DNA of 64,000 nucleotides from Saussurea involucrata (Eukaryota > Streptophyta > Magnoliopsida > Asterales > Asteraceae). The stretch covers positions 141,658,983-141,722,982 of the forward strand of contig CM066319.1 of NCBI GenBank assembly GCA_033807775.1, read 5' to 3'. Below, piece after piece: positions 31,771 to 41,001 of this stretch. The notes beneath the pieces are model-generated. The model saw only the letters and a list, made by a program, of their open reading frames with translations. It had not been told where the DNA came from and searched no databases. Made by a program: the position numbers and the translations under genes. Each line of letters begins with the position of its first letter. The first letter of the stretch is position 1.

Positions 31771-33156
31771 TGTAACATCCCTAAAATGCAACAGGACATA
31801 CATAGCATTAACTCATAAACATTACAAATCTGGAGTCCAAAATCTCGTTACATCAATCATAAACTAAGGCTGGCGGAAACAACCTATACAGAACTGGGAA
31901 TAGTCTAACTTCTACCAGAGGCACTTGCACTGTCTCTAGTTGCTTCTGTACTCTATCTTGCTCTTGCTCACTTACTTGAGCCTCTTACTACTTGCTTACC
32001 TGAAAATGGTTTAGTTTTGAAAAGCGAGGGTTAGACCAAAAGGTCTAATGAATTCCCTCCGAAAACAACATATATAAACAGTGGGGAAATCGTTTATAAA
32101 ATTCATCATCAAACTTCATATAACGTCGAACATGGTACTGCACCGTGATGAGGACCGCATAAACTAACCACGATCGGGGCCCAAGTAGACTCCCCTCTCG
32201 CCACGATCGGGGCCCAAGCAGACTCCCCTCTCGCCTCGTATCGGGGCCCAAGCAGACTCCCCTCTACCCGAATAGGAGGGAAACAGATTCCAACCTATCG
32301 GCTCATCACCCATGTCCAAGGGATCATCGGATCCCGAAGCATACCGATCCCACGGTGCAGACCGCCTCCACGTAGCATACACATAATATGTCATACATCA
32401 TACAACTTGGAATCTCGTAAACCATATAATCATTTCATCATGCTAAATATTCTTTGAATGAAGTATGAGCTTTCATGTAAAAACATGCATATCGATTTGG
32501 TAAACATTTCGTGCTCAAAGTGAACCATTATCAGTTAAAAGAACAATTAACACATTGCGTCGTAAATAGGTTTAGGGAACTCACCTTTTTGCTAGCGTTG
32601 TACACAATCTTTAAAGTATCTCCAAGCTAATCCAAACGAACACCTAAGGGCATTAGATTCGCATCAGATTAACAGTTCAACCCTACTGTCCGGATAACTC
32701 TTTTCGGACACAGCTATTTTCCGGACACAGCAACTGTCCGGACACTAATCCGGACACTTGGACTTTCCGGATTCAACATTACTCCGGATACAACTTATCC
32801 GGACACAACTATCCGGGCACTACTCCTTTCCGGACACGCTATCCGGATTCTACTCCTTTCTGGACGCACTATCCGGAGAGTTACGCATCCGGTAACTCCC
32901 ATGAACTCCTACCCGGACACTTGCAACACGTCCGGACACCACTGAACATCGGTGTCCGGAAACTACGACTGTTCGAACTTAAAAGTCTAAAAGTGATCAT
33001 TAACCCGTTTTTAGCCATTAGTTCGATTAGATAAACATAAGGGTTCACCCCCCAACCCTAAATACCCACTTAATCCATTTTCTTAACTTTAAATCGATAC
33101 TCACAAGCCAAAAACCACAAAACACTTCCAAAGGCATTTTGGTGAAGAACACAATG
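31771..33156 (-). repeat. 5' LTR of the coding-empty element, first part (continues at 38346-38662)
   Basis: Same landmarks as 26090-27776 with several percent substitutions. Interrupted at 33156 by the copia element; the remainder resumes after 38345 and ends TTCGGGTTGTTTCA at 38662, one base different from the partner's TTGTTACA terminus. Confidence 0.88.
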
Positions 33157-33440
33157 TGTTAAGTCTAAAATATGTCTTCAAGATTTAATGATAAAGTCAA
33201 AGTCAAAGTCAATGTATTATGTGTTTGTGAAAGTCAAACTTAGCTTAATGTCTTGTTTAGATCTTAGGTACAAATAGCTTTGCTTAGACTAATCTTGTAA
33301 CAATTCCATAACACACTTAGAGCATAATTCACATCTTGTAAAATAGAGCTTATTGAATATCAAGATCTACTTTCTCTCTCCACTCTCTCTCTCTAGATCT
33401 TGTGTGAATTCTTGGTTGATTGATCATTTTGGGACACACA

Positions 33441-34549
33441 ATTGGTATCAGAGCACGTTATTGAAGATCTAGTGAAGAATTTTCACAAATTCATCTATCA
33501 AATTTGTGAATTTGAAGAAAAATTGATCGATTTTCTTGATTTTTTCAAGAAAGTCTATTTTTCTTGATTTTCTACAAATTTGTGTGAATTTGATCTTGTT
33601 CTTGGGCTCGTTGAATTCGTTTTTGATAGAGGAACAAATCTTATTCAAGGATCGAGAGCTAATTTCAAAGATTTGAGGTTCAATTTGAAGATTTTTCAGA
33701 TTTTGTTCGGTTCGTTCGTAACAGTCTGATCGGTGTTTCAGATTTTGATTCAGCGTTTTTCAGCGAAATTGGTTCACATCATCGTGTTAGAAACTGATTT
33801 TCTAACATTTCTGCAAAGTTTGGTTGATTAATTCGAAGATTTGATCATCAATTTGAAGATTTTGAATTTTCTGCTCGGTTCGTTCGTATCGTCTGATCAT
33901 TCGTTCAGATTTTGATTCAATATTTTCAGCGAAATTGGTTCACATCATCGTGTTAGAAACTGTTTTTCTAACATATTTGCAAAATTTGATGGCTTAATTC
34001 AAAGATTTGATGGAGATTTGAAGGATTTTTGAGATTGATCATCATCTTGTTCATCAGATTCAAATATTGCGCCACCCTCATGACCAACATTGCGCCACCA
34101 ACTGAAGTTGAATTGCGCCACCTGAAGAAGCTGAATTGCGCCTACCACCGGAATCAAATTGCGCCAAGATTTGCGCCACCTACATGCTTGCTTCGATAAC
34201 ATAAATGAATTAGTTTCACCTACTTGCTTGCTTGCTTAATTAGTTTAAGCTACTTGCTTGCTTGCTTAATTAGTTTAAGCTACTTGATTGCTTGCTTAAT
34301 TAGTTTAAGCTACTTGCTTGCTTGCTTCTCACAGAATTACCATCTGATTTGATTTTGCTCTATACTTTGCGCTAGCATCAGTGAAGAGTTTTAGAGTTCG
34401 AATTTTTTTTTTCTAAGTATAATTTGCGCCACCTTCTTTGGCGCATTTTGAGCTTTGCGCCACTGCCTCTGGAGAGTTTCAGACTTAGAAATTTTTTGAA
34501 GCTTTGCTAATTGTTAATTGTTTGAATTTTTCAGATTAAATTTTCAATC
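33441..34549 (+). repeat. Leader of copy 2: duplicated hairpin segment and TTGCGCC motifs
   Basis: 33665-33830 and 33831-34000 are a tandem duplication (period 166), each holding TGTTAGAAA-loop-TTTCTAACA (33785-33807 and 33951-33973). 34066-34465 repeats TTGCGCC(A)CC about eight times. 34205-34330 is a tandem of ttgcttgcttaattagtttaagc. This is the untranslated leader; it contains no credible gene. Confidence 0.7.
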
Positions 34550-35989
34550 ATGAATCTACCTCCGGTGTTGATCAAAGACTCCGCTTTTGAACAATGGACT
34601 GTTGCGTTCATCGACTTTATTTCAAGTAGAGAAAATGGTGAAAATATGATAAAATCTTTCTCCGAAGGTCCAATGAGCAGAAACAAAATGGAGAATGATT
34701 TTACAGAAGAAGAGATTAAAAGAATGAAAACCGACAAGGAAGCTTCATCCAACTTGATCTTCGCAATTCACAAACTTCCGCAACACATCTACAACCGTGT
34801 TGAATGTTTCAAAAACAACCCAATGCAGATGTGGAACGAATTAACAAAGCAAATGCTTGGATCTGAAGTTTCTTTTAAGAGAAAGGAAGAAGAAAAGAAA
34901 GCTGAAAAAGAGGATGCGGAACAGAAATCTTCAGATGATGAAAATGAAGAACTCAAGAAAAAGGTTATAGATCTTACAAAGAGATTGTCTGACACAGAAA
35001 AGTTACTAAAAGAGGAAAGAGAGGATTTCAGAAAAGAAAGAGCTAATCGGTTAAATGACAAAATTTACTATGAAAAGCAAATTCTTTCTCTCTCTCAGAA
35101 AATTTCTGAACTTGAAAAGACTTCAATTTCTGAGAAGAAAGAAAATGAAGAAAAGAAAGCTCTTGAACTCAAATGCAGAAAACTTTCTAAACAAAACTCA
35201 GATTTTGAGAAACTTTTATTTCTTGAAAAAGAAAAACTGGAAAAGGAAAGGGTTGAATTTGAAGATAAAAGGAAAGAGTTTGAAGCGAAGAATGGGAAAT
35301 TGTCAAAGCAATTTTCTGAGCTTCAAAAGGAATTAGATGAAGAAAGACAAGAGCTAGAAAAGAGAAAGAAAGCTGACTTTCAGGCCAGGAGCGTCAAAGA
35401 TGAATTTTCTGTTGAAAGGAAGATATTTCAGCAAGAAATACGAAAGCTGACAAAGAATTTGGTTGTGTTATCAACTGATATCATGATAGAGAAGCGGGTT
35501 AAGTCTGATATTCAGAAGAAACTTGATTTGGTGACCAAGGAACGGAACGACTTATCCTACAAAGTGATGTCACTTAACAAATCCAAACGCTATTCTGAAT
35601 GTCCGATTCGTCCATCTAATCTTTTCTATGATCACTCAGTGGATAATTCTTCCAAGTTTCAATCTGCTGATCTTCCTTCATACAAGAAAGTCAACATGCA
35701 ATGGAGAGTAAAAGGTACGACTCCTGAAAAAGATGTACCAAAATCGTCTGTTCCCAAAAAGAACACTAACCTGAAAGGTAAATCTTTTGTTAAACCTGAT
35801 TCAATATATTCCGCAAACAATTTAATCAGGTTTGCACAAAAGAAAATTTGTTGTTCTTATTGTGGAACTAATGATTTTGTTAAAAATGATAGTGTTCAAT
35901 ATTGGTACGGTACTTATCATTTTTCTTCTTATAGAGCTCCGCTTAACAAGCCAGGACCCAAGACACGTTGGGTACCAAAATCTACTTAA
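34550..35989 (+). CDS. Copia-type Gag: UBN2 remnant, long coiled coil, half zinc knuckle
   Basis: 479 aa, uninterrupted. Residues 1-105 contain a shortened UBN2/capsid-like region: LIFAIHKLPQHIYNRVECF then MQMWNELTKQML, matching the family signature (ALP-x-xY--V---AKEMWD-L). Residues 110-345 are an almost continuous Lys/Glu coiled coil. Near the C-terminus CCSYCGTNDFVKNDSVQYW keeps only the first two Cys of a CCHC knuckle, and the protein ends TRWVPKST. The intact frame in an element without pol suggests that Gag may be the retained product, able to assemble particles for trans-mobilised RNA; that is inference. It is homologous to the gag at 1674-3315 and to the second half of the gag at 59847-62549. 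Confidence 0.8.
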   Translation: MNLPPVLIKDSAFEQWTVAFIDFISSRENGENMIKSFSEGPMSRNKMENDFTEEEIKRMKTDKEASSNLIFAIHKLPQHIYNRVECFKNNPMQMWNELTKQMLGSEVSFKRKEEEKKAEKEDAEQKSSDDENEELKKKVIDLTKRLSDTEKLLKEEREDFRKERANRLNDKIYYEKQILSLSQKISELEKTSISEKKENEEKKALELKCRKLSKQNSDFEKLLFLEKEKLEKERVEFEDKRKEFEAKNGKLSKQFSELQKELDEERQELEKRKKADFQARSVKDEFSVERKIFQQEIRKLTKNLVVLSTDIMIEKRVKSDIQKKLDLVTKERNDLSYKVMSLNKSKRYSECPIRPSNLFYDHSVDNSSKFQSADLPSYKKVNMQWRVKGTTPEKDVPKSSVPKKNTNLKGKSFVKPDSIYSANNLIRFAQKKICCSYCGTNDFVKNDSVQYWYGTYHFSSYRAPLNKPGPKTRWVPKST

Positions 35990-36002
35990 TCTGTTTTTGC
36001 AG
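35972..36002 (+). promoter_or_regulatory. Gag stop codon with splice-acceptor-like tract, copy 2
   Basis: After the Trp of WVPK: GTACC, the TAA stop, then ctgtttttgcag. Same layout as 3298-3327 and 62535-62566. Confidence 0.4.
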
Positions 36003-36073
36003 ATTTAGAAGCAAAGCGTTGAACTCTCGGAAGAAGATTACTTGTGCCATTAAGGGGGAGTAAAGAGAATTGG

Positions 36074-36190
36074 TTTCTAAACACATCAGTTTAGAACCCG
36101 GATTTCACAGTTAATGGTTTCTGAACAATTCAGTTCAGGACCCGTACTTCAAAGACTAAGACTTCTAAACAAATCAGTTTAGAACTCATA
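36074..36190 (+). repeat. Three-unit hairpin array, copy 2
   Basis: TTCTAAAC-ACATCA-GTTTAGAA, TTCTGAAC...GTTCAGGA and TTCTAAAC...GTTTAGAA in tandem, each followed by CCCG or CTCA. It is homologous to the six-unit array at 3521-3780 and sits at the same place relative to gag. Confidence 0.8.
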
Positions 36191-37536
36191 CTTATCAGGT
36201 GATATCCTTAACTGTCACATCTTTCAATTCAAGGAACAAGTGGTGAAAGGTAACATTGCATTATGTTTCATTTCTACTGCTTTGAAAATTTGAATCTCAA
36301 CAAATTTAATTCAATGAGATGAATTTTTTCAATTTTCATTCAATGAATTAAATGTGTGCTAAAAGATGATTTTACAAGTAGTTTTGTGATATCTGAGTTT
36401 TATTTGCTTCAACTTTCGCTTCTGAAATAAATCGAAAGGTCAGCAAAACATGAATGAAATTTTGATATATGCGCAAAATTGTGTAAATCTAGACTTATAT
36501 AGAATACGATGCTCACAAAGCCTAATTGTCAGAATGAAGAATGGAAATGAAAATATGAGGGAAGCACAAAGTTTTATAACCAAGTGATTGAGATACAATA
36601 AAAAAAATTAAAAAAAATAAAATAAAATAAAATCATTAGGTTTGAAAGTTTGTGCATGTGGCCTATCTGGTTTGGGAGATTAAGTCCCAAGGGGTACTCG
36701 ATACCTAGCCCCTAAGATCAACTGGTCTAGGATTGGCTGACCCAAATCCTGTTATAGAACCAGATAGAAAGCCATGTCCTACTGGTACAGATGGGATTAG
36801 GATATATCGATGTAGCATTTCTGGTTTGGGAGAGTAAGTTCCAAGGGGTGCTCGACACCTAGCCCCTAAGGCCAACTGGTCTGGGATTGGCTGATCCAAA
36901 TCCTGCTATAGAACCAGATAGAAAGTTACGTTTACGGTGTATCTTAGTCTTAATAAACTTTTTGATAAAAAGATGCCAATGAGCACAAAAGTAAAAGATG
37001 CCAATGTGCACACATCTCTTGAAACTTGGGGATATTACAATGTCGCGATAAACTTATAAATTTGTGGAAATTCTGATTTCAATCATATAGTGTGAGTAAG
37101 AGCAAAGTATTCTTATAGGTTTCAGAAGTACATTTGATTGTTGCAAATCATATTTCGCATGCTAGCACACCAAATAGATTTAATAAAGGGGTTGAAACTG
37201 AACATTTTTAACTTGATATGCAATGATGTCTTGTATTTGAATCCAAACACATGCATTTGATTTCATTTAATTGAAAAATCTGTTAAATTTCATTAAGTTG
37301 GATTTCTTTTGTAAAGTTTTCAAATGATCAAATGGTAGTAGTTATAAAATGTAGTTCAATGAATTTTATTTTCTTTGAATAAATTTTTCAACTACTGTGC
37401 CTAAATGAAATATTTGCATATTTTCAGGGGGAGAAATCAATTTGCTCCAGAATTCTTAGTTTGAGGGGGAGCAAGATTGTTCATTAAGGAGGAGATTGTT
37501 AATGATTCTCAAAGACGCGACTGAAATTGAAGAAGG
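36191..37536 (+). other. Non-coding internal region of copy 2
   Basis: No ORF of note. 36650-36930 contains a direct duplication of about 170 bp around ggtttgggagattaagtccca / cctagcccctaag. Several gggggag purine tracts occur at 37428, 37464 and 37488. Confidence 0.5.
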
Positions 37537-37571
37537 TTTTCGATGATCATGATGCTCACTTTCATCGAAAA
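37537..37571 (+). other. Conserved stem-loop with loop ATGATGCTCAC, copy 2
   Basis: TTTTCGATGA (37537-37546) pairs with TCATCGAAAA (37562-37571). The loop contains the same ATGATGCTCAC as the copy-1 stem-loop at 5511-5543, while the stem bases differ and still pair. Confidence 0.65.
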
Positions 37572-37681
37572 AGAGGGAGAAATGTTTAATTCAATTTCAT
37601 GTCAAAGAGCCTTCAAGGCAAAGTTTCAATTTCATGACAGGGGGAGAAATGTTTAAAGAAGATTTCGTCTCAAGATAGAAA

Positions 37682-37880
37682 AAGGGGGAGAATTCTTCTT
37701 CAAGAGTTTAAGAAAAATCGATTGATCATCCTGTGATCTCTTTTTCTTAAACTTGTGCTATATTGTGAATATCATTACTGAAGCAAGAATTTCTCAAATC
37801 AAAGAAAAAAAAAGGGAGAATTCTTCAAGAGTTTAAGAAAAATCGATTGATCATCTTGTGATCTCTTTTTCTTAAATTTG
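37682..37880 (+). repeat. Direct duplication carrying a 12 bp stem hairpin
   Basis: Two copies of gggagaattcttcaagag followed by GTTTAAGAAAAA ... TTTTTCTTAAAC (37706-37752) and the same with one mismatch (37831-37877). An inner GATCA...TGATC pair extends the hairpin. Only in copy 2. Confidence 0.7.
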
Positions 37881-38847
37881 TGTTTATCAGTACCAAAGTG
37901 CCTTGTGTGAAGAAACAAATTCTCCAAATCGAAGAAAGATAATGTCCGCCAGATCCTCGTCTGAAGATTTTGTGACAAGTTGACTTTGACAAGCCAAAGA
38001 CTGTTGTTCTCAAAATGATTAAATCTTGAATCCAAGGGGGAGATTGTTAAGTCTAAAATATGTCTTCAAGATTTAATGATAAAGTCAAAGTCAAAGTCAA
38101 TGTATTATGTGTTTGTGAAAGTCAAACTTAGCTTAATGTCTTGTTTAGATCTTAGGTATAAATAGCTTTGTTTAGACTAATCTTGTAACAATTCCATAAC
38201 ACACTTAGAGCATAATTCACATCTTGTAAAATGGAGCTTATTGAATATCAAGATCTACTTTCTCTCTCTACTCTCTCTCTCTCTCTCTCTCTCTAGATCT
38301 TGTGTGAATTCTTGGTTGATTGATCATTTTGGGACACACACAATGGAATCAAAGGTTTCTCACCAAAACACTCAGACCATCAGGAACAGAAGCATTAAAC
38401 AATCGGTAGCCAAAAGATTAGAGAGGTTTACCTTGCTGATTCTTCTCTTCTAGGATTTTTTCTCAAAACTCTTTCTTCCTCCTTTTCTCTCTTAGCCGCC
38501 AAACCACAAACCCAAATACTGATTTCTCCCTTTAGCCCTAGGAAATTGTGCATTTAAATACCTCCTCTCAATTTCCATTTTTTGGCCCTCCAAGCATACT
38601 TTCATTCTTTAGACAAATGGCACTGAACTTTCAATACATACTTAGAATTTCGGGTTGTTTCAATAATAACCTAAACAAACTAAACTATTTATAGGAAACT
38701 AGAATAATCTAATTGGAGCACACTAGGAAACTATTATGATAATCCTAATTAGCGCAAAACTAGGAAACTATTATGATAATCCTAATCAAAGCAAAACTAT
38801 GACAAATAAATAAAACTTATCTATTAAGAAAATCATTTAGATAATTA

Positions 38848-39321
38848 TTAATTTAAACCAATGATCATAATCATCGCTTGTAGCCTTTGGATAATCTTAA
38901 ATTGTTGCAAGTTTCCCTGCATCATCCTCTCCTGCTTCAAGAAGACTCGACCTCGAGTATATTTTATCTTCAGAAATATCTTTAGAAGACGTCGTTTCCA
39001 CTTCGAAAAGTGTACATTTTTGTCCAAAACAACGTTCTTGAATTTTCCCCCTGTCATGCGACTTCTACTTGTCTTCAAAGCCTTTTGATGTTCCACATAA
39101 GCCATAAAATTACCTTCTTGTCGTAGTGCATGTGGGTTATCCTTCTCATTGATCTTCCCATGGCCAATATCTCGAGCTACAAGTTTATATGACTTAGGAT
39201 GGTCTACCGTTACTGTCGGTTCATCGAGCACGTTCTTACGGCTACAAGAGTCGAAAATTAAATGACAAACTTTACTTTGAACGGTAGCCACAGAGTCGTT
39301 ATCTTGTGCCAAGGGGCTCAA
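38848..39321 (-). pseudogene. Second, truncated gag-protease copy of the small retroelement
   Basis: Its 157 codons are identical to the C-terminal part of the 25076-25954 product, from SPLAQDNDSVATVQSK to the end. The N-terminal Gag part is missing because the internal region is joined to an LTR fragment at 39374/39375. It has no proper start of its own. Confidence 0.75.
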
Positions 39322-40643
39322 ATAGGTTTGTTGCCAAATCAGTAAGGGACCTACATCGTCCTCAACATATTCGGCTTATCTATTAAGGAAATAATTTAGA
39401 TAATTATTAATTTAAACCAATGATCATAATCGTCGCTTGTAGCCTTTGGATAATCTTAAATTATTGCAAGTTTCCCTGCATCAGTCCAGATGGTTAATAT
39501 CTGGAAGGGGTGTCCGGTTAGTTTGGTATCCGGTCAGCTTACTTTTCCCATCCATTTACTCAGGTATTCCACTTGGAGGTCAGAGGGAAAAGAAGAAAAT
39601 TTGATAAAGGCACTAGGTGAGTTTTTCTAACTAAATACGTATTTAAACGCGTTTTCAGAAGTAAGGAAATGGACATGGAATGATATGTTTATATTATATG
39701 AAAATGTGTGTTTCGAAGTTAATTTAAAATGTATGCATACATTGTGGATAGATGTGCAATGGCTAAGTCGGGGTGTGTGTCCCGTTTATGCCATGGGAGG
39801 AGTGACCCAGTACGGCAGTGTGAGACTGACACGTTGTCGTCATTACGGGACTTCAGTGTGCCACTTACATGTGCAGTTTATGTGAAAGCTTATTGTTTAA
39901 AGTTATTGTTTAAAATGGTTATGAATGTTTTATACTTGTTGATGAAACTGTTGCCACTAGAGGGAACTCACTAGACCTCATGGTCTAACCCTCACATTTT
40001 CAAAGTAACTTTTTACAGGAAAACAGTCAGTAGGAAGCTCCGGCAAGAACAAGGAGAAGATCTAGAGTGAGGATGCTTCTAGGCGATAGTTGTTTTCACT
40101 TTTTCATTTTAGACTTTTAGCTTATGTTCTCAGTTGTGTATAGGTTGTTCCGCAAATCTAATTTTGAGACAGTTGAATTTGATCAAATTTTGGGGCCATC
40201 CTGGCTGGTTGATTTATATTTAATATTATGCTTTATATTATTTGTATGGGCTGTTACATCAAGACTATTTTATAAACCAGTGAAATCAAACAAACCGTAT
40301 AAACCTTCGTTTTCATTGCAAAGTTGAATGAATTTGTTTCATGAATGTATTTATATGATGAAATTGTTTCATATGATTCTTTTCTGATGAAATTGTTTCA
40401 TATATTTTTGTTTCCATGTAAAAATGAAATTGTTACATGTATTTCTCATTTTGTTTAAATTTGTTTCATATGTTTTTGATTAATCAATCCTCGTATATTC
40501 TTGATGAAATTGTTTCATATAATCTTGACTAATCAACCCTCATAGTTATGAAAAAAATGAAAAGCTGTGATTGGTTGAATGAGGTTTGTACGGTTTTTAG
40601 GTTTCAATGGTTTGTAAAATAACCGTATATACATAATACATAT

Positions 40644-40821
40644 TAGGGGTGCTCAAAAACCCGATCAACCCGACCAACTCGATCAACCCAACCCAACCCG
40701 ACGTGGAAAAACCCAACCCGAAGCAACCCGATGTCCAATCCGAGTTGTAAAATCTTCAAACCGTATGTATTGGGTTGATATCGGGTTATGATAATTTGAA
40801 CCCAACTCAACCCGATGAACC

Positions 40822-40858
<37 letters not shown>

Positions 40859-40923
40859 CTCGTATACATCTCTATATAACTATATATATATATATTCAAT
40901 CTCTTATCCGTCTCTATATAACT

Positions 40924-41001
<78 letters not shown>

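Larger units (their letters stand above)
33157..38340 (+). mobile_element. Gag-only Ty1/copia-type LTR retroelement, copy 2 (complete ends)
   Basis: 5' LTR 33157-33440 (284 bp) and 3' LTR 38045-38340 (296 bp), both TGTTAAG...GGGACACACA, flanked by CAATG (33152-33156, 38341-38345). The LTRs differ by about four substitutions plus a 12 bp CT-repeat indel, so insertion was fairly recent. The primer binding site TGGTATCAGAGC (33443-33454) matches initiator tRNA-Met; the polypurine tract aagggggagat precedes the 3' LTR. The only gene is gag (34550-35989). Reverse transcriptase and integrase are absent, so movement must have used proteins from another copia element. The unoccupied target is preserved at 27454-27480. 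Confidence 0.93.
26085..38667 (-). mobile_element. Large coding-empty LTR retroelement (LARD-like), target duplication included
   Basis: The element proper is 26090-38662 with the perfect 5 bp duplication ATAAT on both sides (26085-26089, 38663-38667). On the minus strand: 5' LTR 38662 to 31771 (split by the inner copia element), primer binding site TGGTATTAGAGCC (31757-31770), 4.0 kb internal region, polypurine tract aaggggggagtgt (about 27777-27790), 3' LTR 27776-26090. LTR termini are TGTAACAACCC...GGGATGTTACA. The stretch ggaattcctgggacagaatt before the purine tract resembles the tail of chromovirus-type Ty3/gypsy pol genes. No gag or pol is readable. Confidence 0.88.
24785..39484 (-). 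mobile_element. Small non-autonomous gag-protease LTR retroelement, tandemly duplicated
   Basis: On the minus strand the LTRs run TGATGCAGGG...CCGTCATCA. The order on the plus strand is LTR 24785-25152 (368 bp); internal 25153-25978; LTR 25979-26089 plus 38668-38924 (also 368 bp once the large insertion is removed); partial internal 38925-39374; partial LTR 39375-39484. The whole is flanked by GTCCA (24780-24784, 39485-39489). The primer binding site TTTGGTATCAGAG follows the LTR (minus strand, 25978 down) and a purine tract gcaggagagga precedes the other LTR. The LTR-internal-LTR-internal-LTR order is what unequal recombination between LTRs gives. Confidence 0.88.
24074..40258 (+). mobile_element. 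Solo LTR (about 1.48 kb), interrupted by nested insertions
   Basis: It starts TGTAATATCTCG and ends GGGCTGTTACA, flanked by the perfect 5 bp duplication TCAAG (24069-24073, 40259-40263). Removing the inner nest (24785-39489) leaves 1480 bp. Inner landmarks (tagacc-tcat-ggtcta, gtataggttgttccg) are shared with the LTR at 26090-27776, so it belongs to a related family, probably Ty3/gypsy. 24550-24784 is a tandem of (g)tccgg-containing units. No internal region or second LTR is present. Confidence 0.85.
24067..40627. mobile_element. Small TIR element split by a four-layer nest of retroelements
   Basis: The left end ggtcaag / actattttataaaccagtg / aaaccgtataaacc (interrupted after 14 bp by the solo LTR) matches the inverted right end ggttattttacaaaccattg / aaaccgtacaaacc. 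Without the nest it would be about 370 bp. It sits in (TA)n like its five neighbours to the left. The ends are good to within a few bases. Confidence 0.6.

Noticed and set aside
33443..33454. tRNA gene fragments (TGGTATCAGAGC) at 33443, 59804 and, on the minus strand, 25978 and 31770
   Set aside because: Only the tRNA-complementary primer binding site is present, directly after an LTR; no cloverleaf follows.
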